Positions 1 through 8,021 are shown, counted from the first letter of the stretch. The stretch is DNA of 12,701 bases from CAZNVB01 sp964576265 (GCA_964576265.1 CAZNVB010000007.1:1-12701), one strand, 5' to 3'. Translations and numbers: made by a program. Notes: generated from the sequence alone by a model not told the origin.

Positions 1-28
1 GACAGCTCACTTTGACTTTCTCGGCCAT
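1..28 (-). CDS. 5' end of a gene running off the window (partial)
   Basis: An ATG on the minus strand at 28-26 opens a frame reading MAEKVKVSC before the window ends. A purine-rich Shine-Dalgarno-like run (AGGGGA) lies about 8 bases upstream and overlaps the TAG stop of the protease gene. The gap to that stop is 11 bases, the spacing of a translationally coupled operon partner. Only nine codons are visible, so no function can be given. The call rests on start context and spacing alone. Confidence 0.5.
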
Positions 29-39
29 GGAGTATTCCC

Positions 40-3000
40 CTATTTGTCTCTCTTCGGATAGGGCGGAATCGGAGGAAGTTTGACCTCCTTGGTTTTGAGT
101 TCTTCGAGAATGACCTCGATGGCCTTGTTGAGCTGTTCATCAATGCCGGCCATCTCTTTGGCGGGGTCGTTGTCGACGACGATATCGGGTTCGACGCCCT
201 TGCCTTCGATGATCCATTCCTTGCCGTCGATGCTGAAGGGCGCGAATTCCGGCTTGTTGAGAAATCCACCGTCGATGAGAGGCAATGTTCCCCGGATGCC
301 GACGACTCCTCCCCAGGTTCTTTTGCCGATGAGCTTGCCCAGGCCGTACTTCTTGAAGCGATAAGGAAAAATATCTCCGTCGGAGGCGGAGAATTCGTTG
401 ATCAGACAGACCTTCGGCCCGAGGAGGAAGCCGTCCGGGTCAGGACGGGCAATTGTATCGCGGGACATCTCCATCATGGCAATCTCCCGGCGGAGACGCT
501 CAATGATCATCGGCGAGACGTTGCCGCCGCCATTCCCCCGGACGTCGATAATCAGCCCTTTTTTTCTGAGCTGCGGGTAGTAATACTTGGCAAATTGATT
601 GAGCCCGCTCACGCCCATATCCGGAATATGGATATAGCCGACTTTGCCGGCGGTCGCCTTGTCGACCTTCTCGATGTTCTCCTCGACCCAGGTGTGATAG
701 ACAAGCTGCTGTTCGCTTTCTACCGGGATCACGACGACCTCCCGGCTTCCGGCTTGCTGCGGTTTGTTGTTGATTCTGAGTGTAACCTGCTTTCCCACGG
801 TGTTTTCAAGGGCTTGATACATATCCGCCATCTGATTTGTCGGCTGCCCGTCGATGGCAATGAGATATTCCTCTTCTTTGACGTTTATGCCGACCTCCGT
901 CAGGGGCGAGCGAAGGGACCGATCCCAGTTCTGGCCGCGGAAAATTTTGGCAATCCGGTAGAATTCACCGGGTTTCGGCCTTTCGAAGACCGCTCCCAGC
1001 ATTCCGACCTTGACTTTTTTCGGTGCCGGGAGGTCGCCTCCGCCGACATAGGTGTGTCCGGTGTTCAGCTCTCCGATGAGCTCGCCGATCACATAGGTCA
1101 GGTCGGCGCGGTGATGAACCGATTGGGCAAGAGGCTTATAGCGGAGCCGCATCGCCTCCCAATCGACGCCGTGCATGTTCGGCGCATAGAAAAAGTATTT
1201 CATCTGACGCCAGCACTCCTCATAGATCTGGTCCCACTCGGCACGAAGGTCGACCTTCGCCTCCATCTGGGAAAGGTCGAGCTTTTCCTCGATCTTGAGA
1301 GGCGCTTTGGGAAGGTCGATGATGGCGTATCCGCCTTCCACGGCGACAAGCATTTTTTTCTGGTCGGCGGAAATCTCGTAGCCGTTCACGGCGCCAAGTT
1401 CGGTCTCCTTCTTTTCCGCTAAATCATACATCATCAGGGAGGTCTGTCGACTGCGATCGCCCCTTTTCAGGTAATACACCTTGTCTCCGATCGCTGTGAT
1501 TTTCCGGTAGTTTGAAACCTCGATGGGAAGGACGAGCAGCCGCGACTTCAGCCCTTCCGAATCGACCTTCACCCGAATCTCTTGCCCGCTCGCCGCCGGT
1601 TTCGGTTCCTCGCTCTTGGCCGCCGTTTGGCCCAATTTTTCTGATTTTTCAGCCTGCTTTCCCGGTTCCTTCTTGAGTTCGACCTCATCGCTCTTGGGCT
1701 CAAAGGGAGACTTCGTCTCGGCAGCCAGGGTGACAAAGTAAATTCGGGACATCGCCCCATAAGCGTGGTTCCATTCTGTTCGGCTGTAGATCGGGTTAAA
1801 ATCCCGGTCGGAGACAAAAAAGAGATACTTTCCGTCCGAACTGAAGCTCGGATCGGTCGACTGGAACCAGCCGTCGGTCACCTCCAAGGTTTTTTCGCTG
1901 TCCAGACTGAAGAGATAAATTTTCGTCATTCCCTCGATTTCCGGCTTGGCGTAAGCGATCCAGCGGCTGTCCGGAGACCAGGCGAAATCCGTGATCTCGC
2001 CGCTCTCGGCCCTGGCCACCGTGACCGGTTCCCTTTTTTCGATATCGATGAAGTTCAGGCGCAACAGCTTATCGTTCCAGAGGATTTTTTTGCCGTCGGG
2101 CGACCAGAGAAGCTCGTATTTATAGGTATCGGCATTCCGGGTGATCGGCACGGCTTCGCTTTTCCCGTCTTGAGGAATGATGAAGATTTCATCCTCGCCG
2201 CTCCGGTCGGAGATGAAGGCGATCCATCGGCCGTCGGGGGACCATTTGGAGTTCCGTTCGTGAATTCCGGGAGTGTTCGTCAGATTCCGGGTATTGCCGT
2301 TTTTGGCCGGAACGGTGAAGATCTCGCCTCTTGCTCCGAACAGAGCTCTCTTTCCGTCCGGAGCAATTTCGTAGTTCGTCACCCGGTCGCCGACTTTGAG
2401 CAGCTTTGCCCGGCCCGAGAGGAGATCGTCGGCAATCATCACCGGGACTTTGGCCGGCTGCTCGGTCGTCAAATCGAATCGGTAGAGGAAGCCTCCGTTT
2501 TCAAAGACGATCGCCCCGGGTCCCAGGGAGGGAAACTTGATGTCGAAGTCGACGAAATTCGTCAATTTTCTTGTCTGCCGCGTCTTCAGATCGTAGACAT
2601 AGAGGTTCATTCTTTTGTTCTCGTCGCGGTCGGAGAGAAAATAGATCCTTTCGCCGCTCCACATCGGAATGATATCTTGTGCCGGGTGGCCGGTGATATT
2701 TTCCGTTTTTTTGCTTTCAAAGTCATAGATCCAGAGGTCGTCGGCCATGCCGCCGCGATAGCGCTTCCAGGTGCGGAATTCTCGGAACACCCGGTTGTAG
2801 GCAAGCTTTTTTCCATCGGGAGAGAACGAACAAAATCCGCCGCGGGGTAGGGGGATTTGGACCGGTGTCCCGCCTTTCGCGGGAACGAGGTAAAGTTGTC
2901 CCAGGAAGTCGTCCCACTCTCTCATCCGCGACCGGAAGACGATATTTTCGCCGTCGCTCGTCCAACCCATGACAATGTTATTGGGGCCCATCCGGTCGGA

Positions 3001-3351
3001 AAGATCATCCCGGCCGAGGGAAGCCGTGTAGGTCAGGCGCTTCGGGACACCCCCTACGGAGGGAATAAGATAGACCTCGCGGTTGCCGTCATACTCGCCG
3101 GTGAAAGCGATCCATTGGCCGTCGGGAGAAAAGCGGGCGAAGGCTTCATATCCTTCGTGCGACGTGAGCTTGCGGGCGATCCCGCCGGTTGCGGAAACAG
3201 CGTAGAGATCGCCGGCGTAACTGAAGACCATCTGATCCCCGTGGATCGCGGGGAAGCGCAGCACCCGTGCCTCTTCAGGAGCGAACGCCTGAATAGCCAG
3301 CAGAAAAAAAGAAAGAACGAGCAGCGGGAAAAATCTGGCCGAAATTCTCAT
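40..3351 (-). CDS. Exported tricorn-type protease (S41 family, beta-propeller + PDZ)
   Basis: This 1103-residue protein resembles tricorn protease, a large serine peptidase that degrades peptides. The ATG at 3351 is chosen because AAGGAGG lies 7-8 bases upstream and it gives a clean signal peptide (basic MRISAR, hydrophobic core, AFA-type cleavage site near residue 24); the open frame extends 29 codons further without support. Order of domains: signal peptide; two beta-propellers with repeated W/FSPDG-WIAF blades (about 40-690); a Lys/Glu/Pro-rich linker within this region (about 550-600); the tricorn C1 helical domain; PDZ (about 785-880); S41 catalytic core. Candidate catalytic residues are His766 (NTGHTY), Ser990 (SASDGD) and Glu1054 (GVEPD), with spacings close to archaeal tricorn His746/Ser965/Glu1023. 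The tricorn Ser745 position is Gly765 here. The protein is probably periplasmic or secreted, unlike cytosolic archaeal tricorn. The family is sure; the substrate is unknown. Confidence 0.95.
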   Translation of the reverse strand: MRISARFFPLLVLSFFLLAIQAFAPEEARVLRFPAIHGDQMVFSYAGDLYAVSATGGIARKLTSHEGYEAFARFSPDGQWIAFTGEYDGNREVYLIPSVGGVPKRLTYTASLGRDDLSDRMGPNNIVMGWTSDGENIVFRSRMREWDDFLGQLYLVPAKGGTPVQIPLPRGGFCSFSPDGKKLAYNRVFREFRTWKRYRGGMADDLWIYDFESKKTENITGHPAQDIIPMWSGERIYFLSDRDENKRMNLYVYDLKTRQTRKLTNFVDFDIKFPSLGPGAIVFENGGFLYRFDLTTEQPAKVPVMIADDLLSGRAKLLKVGDRVTNYEIAPDGKRALFGARGEIFTVPAKNGNTRNLTNTPGIHERNSKWSPDGRWIAFISDRSGEDEIFIIPQDGKSEAVPITRNADTYKYELLWSPDGKKILWNDKLLRLNFIDIEKREPVTVARAESGEITDFAWSPDSRWIAYAKPEIEGMTKIYLFSLDSEKTLEVTDGWFQSTDPSFSSDGKYLFFVSDRDFNPIYSRTEWNHAYGAMSRIYFVTLAAETKSPFEPKSDEVELKKEPGKQAEKSEKLGQTAAKSEEPKPAASGQEIRVKVDSEGLKSRLLVLPIEVSNYRKITAIGDKVYYLKRGDRSRQTSLMMYDLAEKKETELGAVNGYEISADQKKMLVAVEGGYAIIDLPKAPLKIEEKLDLSQMEAKVDLRAEWDQIYEECWRQMKYFFYAPNMHGVDWEAMRLRYKPLAQSVHHRADLTYVIGELIGELNTGHTYVGGGDLPAPKKVKVGMLGAVFERPKPGEFYRIAKIFRGQNWDRSLRSPLTEVGINVKEEEYLIAIDGQPTNQMADMYQALENTVGKQVTLRINNKPQQAGSREVVVIPVESEQQLVYHTWVEENIEKVDKATAGKVGYIHIPDMGVSGLNQFAKYYYPQLRKKGLIIDVRGNGGGNVSPMIIERLRREIAMMEMSRDTIARPDPDGFLLGPKVCLINEFSASDGDIFPYRFKKYGLGKLIGKRTWGGVVGIRGTLPLIDGGFLNKPEFAPFSIDGKEWIIEGKGVEPDIVVDNDPAKEMAGIDEQLNKAIEVILEELKTKEVKLPPIPPYPKRDK

Positions 3352-3374
3352 TCTCCTGCCTCCTTGAAATATTG

Positions 3375-3396
3375 AAAAAAACCGGAAGGGGTCCGG
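3375..3396 (-). terminator. Intrinsic terminator / possible attenuator hairpin
   Basis: On the minus strand a 5-bp stem CCGGA/TCCGG with loop CCCCT (3396-3382) is followed at once by seven T (3381-3375). A wider pairing, CCGGAAG with CTTCCGG, could also form from sequence about 30 bases further upstream. It lies about 70 bases past the stop of the 442-residue gene, so it can end that transcript. Only about 12 bases separate the T-tract from the ribosome binding site of the protease gene, so it may also sit in that gene's leader. Confidence 0.65.
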
Positions 3397-3408
3397 ATTA
3401 GGTCCGAG

Positions 3409-3438
3409 ATGATGGGGATCAAGCTTCCGGAATGACAA
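3409..3438 (-). promoter_or_regulatory. Weak candidate promoter for the protease gene
   Basis: TTGTCA (3438-3433) and CATCAT (3414-3409) are separated by 18 bases on the minus strand. The -35 matches the sigma70 consensus in five of six positions and the -10 in four. Initiation would fall near 3402, putting the hairpin and T-tract in the 5' leader of the protease mRNA. It is the best match I found in this short spacer but is weak. Confidence 0.3.
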
Positions 3439-3468
3439 TTGGCTCTTAGGTCGCGAGAAAAGAATCTG

Positions 3469-4797
3469 TTAATAATCAAAGGTCATGAGGCCGACTTTGG
3501 TCTTGATCTGCTCGCGGATCTCCTCTTTGGTGATTTTTTTCTCTTTTTCGGCCTTGATCGCTTTGAACAATTCATATGTCGTCAGCAATCCGTTGCCGTC
3601 TTTGGCGGCCTCGCCGATCTGGTTTTCGGAGAACGGGATCTCTCTGAGTTTGGCCTCGATCCCCCGATAATAATTCCCGATGAGCAAGGCCTTGATTCTC
3701 GTGTTGTCGAATTCCTGCATGCGGCGGCCTTTGTAGCGCTGAAGAAGAAGGCAATCCCCATCCTCGGCTCCTTCTTCTCCGCTCCGGATCATGACCAGGA
3801 TCAGCTGGCTCCCCCGGATGAGTTGCTCGATGGATTTTTCATCCTCATCGATAAGCCAGAGGTTCTCTTCCTTCGCCCGGATGACGTGTTTCCAGTAATC
3901 ATCGACATCCACGACATTCAGGAAATTCAGATATTTGAGCGCCCGGATGACGGCTTCCTTCAGCTCGGTTCCCTGGGTGGTCAAAAGTTGATTGAAGGGT
4001 TCCTGTTCGCTGGCTCTAATCTCCTCGATCTGGTCTTCGAGGCGTCTCATCGTCTGGCGGTGGCGTTCGTTCTCTTCCTCCATCTGTTTGAAGACATTCA
4101 ACAAGCCGGGAAAGATATAATCATAGGAGTCGAGCCAGTTTTCTTTTTCAGGGATGAAAAGATGAGGCAAGGTATCGGGCAAAACATCGCTCAAAAGCCA
4201 TTCGGCAACTTCGAGATTCTTTTCTCCAAACCACGGGAGAAGAAGACAAAATCCCTGTCCGCGGCGAAGGAGGGCGGAGATGGGAAAATTCTTGAAGCTC
4301 TCCGCCAAAATTTCGAGCTGCCCATCGTCGGCCGAATCCCAGTTTTTTAGCTCGATCGTTTTGCCGAGGCTGTTCTCCAGAGGAAACAGCTCGAAGGCAT
4401 GGGAGATAAAAGCCCGAAAGCGGGAAAAAACCGAGCCGAACGGGCTCGCGGGGAAATCGTAGAGCCTGTCGGGAAGAGAATTGTCTTCAAACTTGAGTCG
4501 AGGAATCGTCCCGACAATATTCATCACGTGGTATTCCTGACAGCCGCCGATAAAACAGACGATCGCCCCGCCGTCGCGGACGATCTTGGCAAAGGCCTCC
4601 GAGTCGCCGGCGTGCAATCCGCTGCCGTAGTTTGTCTGGTTGGCCTGGTAGAAGACAATCCGGCAATCGCGGGGCGGAGTGAGTTTTTCGACCCGGCCGG
4701 ATTTCCAATTCGTCCATTTCAGCTCGACATCGAATTTTTTCCCGGCCAGGGACCGATATTCATTCTCTTCAAAATCCAAGAGCAAAATTTTGGCCAT
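3469..4797 (-). CDS. Uncharacterised 442-aa protein: alpha/beta N-domain, coiled coil, endonuclease-like C-domain
   Basis: I do not recognise a named family. The ATG at 4797 has GGGGAGA 4-5 bases upstream. Residues 1-90 alternate strands and helices and contain DGGAIVCFIGG (76-85), like a Rossmann or glutamine-amidotransferase-like fold. The region to about 230 continues as alpha/beta with aromatic patches. Residues about 236-264 are charged and heptad-like (coiled coil). From about 268 the pattern LLTTQGTELKEAVIRALKYL, then KALLIGNYYR (369-378), PF (388-389) and LLTTYELF (404-411), recalls C-terminal restriction-endonuclease-like (PD-(D/E)XK) domains. Where such domains carry an E-x-K-like EVKG core, this protein reads LIRG (326-329), so catalytic Glu and Lys may be lost. 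No signal peptide or membrane segment is visible, so it is cytoplasmic. The gene appears monocistronic, with a promoter upstream and a hairpin terminator downstream. The C-domain assignment is a recalled resemblance, not a search result. Confidence 0.85.
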   Translation of the reverse strand: MAKILLLDFEENEYRSLAGKKFDVELKWTNWKSGRVEKLTPPRDCRIVFYQANQTNYGSGLHAGDSEAFAKIVRDGGAIVCFIGGCQEYHVMNIVGTIPRLKFEDNSLPDRLYDFPASPFGSVFSRFRAFISHAFELFPLENSLGKTIELKNWDSADDGQLEILAESFKNFPISALLRRGQGFCLLLPWFGEKNLEVAEWLLSDVLPDTLPHLFIPEKENWLDSYDYIFPGLLNVFKQMEEENERHRQTMRRLEDQIEEIRASEQEPFNQLLTTQGTELKEAVIRALKYLNFLNVVDVDDYWKHVIRAKEENLWLIDEDEKSIEQLIRGSQLILVMIRSGEEGAEDGDCLLLQRYKGRRMQEFDNTRIKALLIGNYYRGIEAKLREIPFSENQIGEAAKDGNGLLTTYELFKAIKAEKEKKITKEEIREQIKTKVGLMTFDY

Positions 4798-4872
4798 AGT
4801 CTCTCCCCTTTATGGAATCGGATCTCCATCCGGCATGATGATTTGAATCTCTTCCCAAGTCAGGTCGAAATA

Positions 4873-4901
4873 TTTATATTTGAATCGCCGGACGAAGTCA
4901 A
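4873..4901 (-). promoter_or_regulatory. Sigma70-like promoter for the 442-aa gene
   Basis: TTGACT (4901-4896) and TATAAA (4878-4873) are separated by exactly 17 bases on the minus strand, each matching five of six consensus positions. Initiation is expected near 4866, leaving a leader of about 70 bases before the ATG at 4797. The promoter lies downstream of the tRNA gene, so the protein gene need not depend on tRNA readthrough. Confidence 0.65.
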
Positions 4902-4955
4902 GAAAACGGATGGCGGAGCTTGCGGCGCGCCTGAGAACTGGCGGAAAAACAATCC

Positions 4956-5031
4956 TGGCGCGCCCGGAGGGATTTGAACCCCCGACCTTTGGATTCGAAG
5001 TCCACCGCTCTATCCCCTGAGCTACGGGCGC
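4956..5031 (-). tRNA. tRNA-Arg (anticodon TCG), CCA encoded
   Basis: The minus strand folds into a complete 76-base cloverleaf. It has a seven-pair acceptor stem GCGCCCG/CGGGCGC (5031-5025 with 4966-4960), D stem GCTC/GAGC, anticodon loop CTTCGAA, T stem GGGGG/CCCTC with loop TTCAAAT, discriminator G at 4959 and encoded CCA at 4958-4956. The anticodon TCG (4998-4996) reads Arg CGA codons. The outermost anticodon-stem pair is a G-A mismatch, a minor departure. There is no intron. A T-rich stretch (4948-4944) follows the 3' end. Confidence 0.97.
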
Positions 5032-5087
5032 GCGATATCGCAGGCGGACAGTTCCGGAAACTCCGGTGATCCAGCCCGAGGCCAATC

Positions 5088-5116
5088 ATTTTATTCATCG
5101 TCCGTCCTGAATTCAA
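5088..5116 (-). promoter_or_regulatory. Sigma70-like promoter for tRNA-Arg
   Basis: TTGAAT (5116-5111) and TAAAAT (5093-5088) are separated by 17 bases on the minus strand. Initiation is predicted near 5081, about 50 bases before the mature tRNA 5' end, consistent with a leader removed by RNase P. The rest of 5032-5197 holds only a loose GC-rich inverted repeat (GCCGCC 5170-5175 with GGCGGC 5130-5135), which might help end the upstream fusA-ATPase transcript. Confidence 0.55.
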
Positions 5117-5197
5117 TGGGCGGGAGAAAGGCGGCAGGCCGGCCCTTTTTCGTGATTCATGGGAAGCAGGCCGCCCCGCATCTCTTCCCTGCTCCGA

Positions 5198-5902
5198 CTA
5201 TGTCTCGACGAGGAGAAGGGTCTTCGGGTCGAGGATCAGGCCCACTTCGACCGGCGATTGAATCCCGTGTTCTTTGATCAGACGGAGATAGACCTTTTCC
5301 TGGCGGTGTTGAAGGGTCATCAAAACATCGATCTGGCCAAGGCAGCACTCCAGCTCGTAGGGATTCCCGCGGTCGTCAAACAGAGGATCTTCTTTTTTCA
5401 GCGAAGCGCTGAACCAGACTTCCAATCCCAGGCGCTCAGCCAGATCCCTGAACTTTTGGAGATCGTCGGGCGATGATTGGGGAAAGCTAAACCCGTCGAC
5501 GATGACCGTTTCGGCTGGGAACCGACCGTTCTTGATGAGAGCTTCCAGGCTCCTCAGAACCTGGCCCGTCGGGGTGCCCTTCTGGCTGAAATTCATGATC
5601 ACGCGGTTTTTGATGATCTCATCGAGAAGATTGGGCTCCGATTCGAGGCCAAGATTTTTGGCCATCTCGCTGAAAATATGTTCGTACCAGGTCATGATGT
5701 GGTCCACCCGGCTCGAGAAGCTGACATGGATGACCGCCTTCTCTTGCAGGAGCCGATCGATGGCGATATGGACCAGGCAGGCGGTTTTGCCCACCCCCTT
5801 GCGCGAGGCGAGAACCCCGATCTTTCCTTTCCCCAGGCCGCCGTGCATCGAATTTTCGAGAATCCTCATCGGGCTCTTTCTGACCAGTTCCTCGGTAATC
5901 AT
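5198..5902 (-). CDS. RecA/KaiC-like P-loop ATPase of unknown role
   Basis: A 234-residue protein starting at the ATG at 5902, chosen because AAGGAG lies 8 bases upstream. The frame extends 25 codons further into the end of the EF-G gene without support. The Walker A motif is SRKGVGKT (33-40), where Ser replaces the usual first Gly/Ala. A Walker B-like strand is ETVIVDGFSF (131-140, Asp136). After the P-loop, helix CLVHIAIDRLL and strand VIHVSFS match the RecA/KaiC/AAA_25 core, which couples ATP hydrolysis to work on DNA or proteins. There is no visible DNA-binding extension and no membrane segment, so it is cytoplasmic. It begins 16 bases after the EF-G stop, so the two are almost certainly co-transcribed. 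The fold is sure; the function is not known to me. Confidence 0.88.
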   Translation of the reverse strand: MITEELVRKSPMRILENSMHGGLGKGKIGVLASRKGVGKTACLVHIAIDRLLQEKAVIHVSFSSRVDHIMTWYEHIFSEMAKNLGLESEPNLLDEIIKNRVIMNFSQKGTPTGQVLRSLEALIKNGRFPAETVIVDGFSFPQSSPDDLQKFRDLAERLGLEVWFSASLKKEDPLFDDRGNPYELECCLGQIDVLMTLQHRQEKVYLRLIKEHGIQSPVEVGLILDPKTLLLVET

Positions 5903-5918
5903 CGGTCCGACTCCTTGC

Positions 5919-8009
5919 TTATTTTCCCTCACTGCCGCGAAGTTTTTCTTGATACTTGGCGATGAGTTTTTCAGCAATCGGGGCAGGGACCCGGCCGTAC
6001 TTCAGGAATTCCATGGTGAATTCCGCCTTCCCCTGGGTCAGGGAACGTAGGACGCTCGAATAGCCGAACATCTCGCTCAGCGGGACCTCGGCATCGATCC
6101 GAGCGAACATTCCGTCTTCGCTCGAACTGATAATGATGCCCCGTCTCTGGTTGATGGAGGCGAAAACGCTCCCCACAAACTCGGCCGGGCCTTCGACCGA
6201 GAGCTTCATGATCGGCTCAAGCGCATAGGGACGGGCGGCTTCATAGGCTTTCCAGAACGCGCCCTGGGCCGCTGCCTGAAAGGCGAGATCGGAGGAGTCG
6301 ACTTCATGGGCCTGGCCGTCGGTCAGCGTGACGCGGACGCCGGTGATGGGGAAACCGATAAGTTTTCCTTTTTTAAGAGCGGCCTGAAAACCCTTGTCGC
6401 AAGCCGGGATAAAATCGCGCGGGATTCGGCCTCCTTTGACCTGATTGACGAATTCGTAGCCTTTTTCGGCCAGCGGCTCGATGAAGCCGATGACGCGGCC
6501 GAACTGGCCCGCGCCCCCGGTCTGCTTCTTGTGGACATAATCGAATTCCGCCCGCCGGGAGATCGATTCGCGGTAAGCGACCTGGGGCATTCCCGTCCTT
6601 AAAGCGACGCCGTACTCCCGTTTCATCCGTTCGATGTAGACATCGAGATGAAGCTCGCCCATTCCCTGAATGATCGTTTCCTTGGATTCGGGATCGACGT
6701 GGCTGCGGAAGGTCGGATCTTCTTTCGCAAACCTCTTCAGGGCTCTGGACAGGCGATCGGAGGACCTTTTCTCTTCAGGGAAAACGGCCAACGAAATGAC
6801 CGGTTCGGGAACAAAAATCGGCGACATGGCGAGGTTCAAGCCCGGGGCGACGAACGTATCGCCGGACTGGCAATCGATTCCGAAAAGAGCTGAAATTTCG
6901 CCGGCGCCGGCCTCCTCGATTTCTTCCAGACTATCGGCGTGCATCCGGATCAGCCGCCCGACACGGAATTTTTGCTTCGAGCGCGTGTTGAAGAGCTCCG
7001 TTCCCTTGACAATCCTCCCCTGATAGATCCGGATGTAAGTCAGCTGGCCATAGGGGCTTTCCTCGAGTTTAAAGGCCAGAGCGACGGTCGGCGCTTCCGG
7101 GGTCGATTGGAGCTTGATTTCCCGCCCATCTTGGTCGAGGTCAAAGGCGAAATTTTCGATTTCGGACGGATCGGGGAGATAGCGAACGACGGCGTCAAGG
7201 AGGGGTTGAACGCCTTTGTTTTTATAAGCCGAGCCCATGAGGACGGGCGTCAGCTCGCGGGCCACCGTCGCTTTTCGAACAGCGGCGATGATCTGATCTT
7301 GAGTGGCGCGCCCTTCCAGGGCGGCCGCCGTCAATTCTTCGGAGAACATGGAAGCCGCGTCAAGCAGGTCCTGCCGGGCCTTTTCCGCTCGGGTGCGGAG
7401 TTCAGAGGGAATGGGCTCCCGCCGGACGATCTCGCCCTGATTGCCCTCGAAATAAACCGCCTCCATTGTCACCAGGTCAATAACTCCCTGGTGCTGATCT
7501 TCCAAGCCGATGGGGATTTCAAGGACGACGGTCGGACGACCGAGTTGTTCGCCGAGCTGAGATATGACTTTGTCGGGATTGGCTCCGACACGGTCGAGCT
7601 TATTGATGAACGCGATGCAGGGGACTTTGTACCTTTTGAGTTGGCGATCGACCGTCAATGTCTGCGATTGGACGCCTCCGACCGAGCAGAGAACCAGGAT
7701 CGCCCCGTCGAGGACGCGCAGGGCACGTTCGACCTCGATCGTGAAGTCGACATGCCCGGGCGTGTCGATGATGTTGATCGTATGATTTTCCCAGGTGACG
7801 TTCGTGGCGGCGGAGGAAATCGTGATTCCCCGTTCCCGCTCGAGCTCCATGGAATCCATGGTTGCGCCGATCCCGTCTTTCCCCTTAACCTCATGCATTT
7901 TGTGGATTTTCTTGGTGTAAAAGAGAATCCGCTCGGTGAGCGTCGTCTTCCCGGAATCGATGTGGGCGCTGATCCCGATGTTCCGGACTTTTTTTATATC
8001 TAGGGCCAT
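5919..8009 (-). CDS. fusA: Elongation factor G, mitochondrial/spirochaete (spdEFG1) type
   Basis: This 696-residue translational GTPase moves tRNAs and mRNA through the ribosome after peptide transfer. The G motifs are visible: AHIDSGKTT (15-23), RGIT (60-63), DTPGH (82-86) and NKLD (136-139). Domains II to V follow at normal length. The block HEVKGKDGIGATMDSMELE and the phrases ALRVLDGAILVLCSVGGVQ and FINKLDR resemble mitochondrial EF-G1 and bacterial spdEFG1 more than classical E. coli FusA. It is therefore probably the translocation-specialised paralogue, in a genome that may encode a separate recycling EF-G. The start at 8009 gives the conserved N-terminus MALDIKKVRNIGIS; the frame continues 28 codons upstream only to a TTG. 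There is no good Shine-Dalgarno, and a TATAAT sits just 6 bases before the ATG. It is the first gene of a unit with the P-loop ATPase. Confidence 0.97.
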   Translation of the reverse strand: MALDIKKVRNIGISAHIDSGKTTLTERILFYTKKIHKMHEVKGKDGIGATMDSMELERERGITISSAATNVTWENHTINIIDTPGHVDFTIEVERALRVLDGAILVLCSVGGVQSQTLTVDRQLKRYKVPCIAFINKLDRVGANPDKVISQLGEQLGRPTVVLEIPIGLEDQHQGVIDLVTMEAVYFEGNQGEIVRREPIPSELRTRAEKARQDLLDAASMFSEELTAAALEGRATQDQIIAAVRKATVARELTPVLMGSAYKNKGVQPLLDAVVRYLPDPSEIENFAFDLDQDGREIKLQSTPEAPTVALAFKLEESPYGQLTYIRIYQGRIVKGTELFNTRSKQKFRVGRLIRMHADSLEEIEEAGAGEISALFGIDCQSGDTFVAPGLNLAMSPIFVPEPVISLAVFPEEKRSSDRLSRALKRFAKEDPTFRSHVDPESKETIIQGMGELHLDVYIERMKREYGVALRTGMPQVAYRESISRRAEFDYVHKKQTGGAGQFGRVIGFIEPLAEKGYEFVNQVKGGRIPRDFIPACDKGFQAALKKGKLIGFPITGVRVTLTDGQAHEVDSSDLAFQAAAQGAFWKAYEAARPYALEPIMKLSVEGPAEFVGSVFASINQRRGIIISSSEDGMFARIDAEVPLSEMFGYSSVLRSLTQGKAEFTMEFLKYGRVPAPIAEKLIAKYQEKLRGSEGK

Positions 8010-8015
8010 GGCCCT

Positions 8016-8021
8016 ATTATA
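8016..8021 (-). promoter_or_regulatory. -10 box directly before fusA start
   Basis: A perfect TATAAT on the minus strand ends 6 bases before the fusA ATG. If used, transcription would begin at or next to the A of the ATG (8009), giving a leaderless mRNA. This would agree with the missing Shine-Dalgarno. The -35 region (about 8038-8044) is poor and there is no extended -10 TG, so activity is uncertain. Confidence 0.4.

Noticed and set aside
595..1422. Long plus-strand open frames opposite the protease, EF-G and other genes
   Set aside because: They are antisense shadows of clearly recognised proteins, without start signals or family resemblance.
4810..4920. Minus-strand frame ending in WEEIQIIMPDGDPIP upstream of the 442-aa gene, looking like the tail of a broken gene
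   Set aside because: It lacks a start with a ribosome binding site, overlaps a well-formed promoter, and runs back through the tRNA gene. It is probably chance.
4924..4964. GGCGCGCC repeated at 4924-4931 and at the tRNA 3' end (4957-4964), as an attachment-site candidate
   Set aside because: Only 8 bases, self-complementary and GC-rich; no integrase or island genes lie beside the tRNA.
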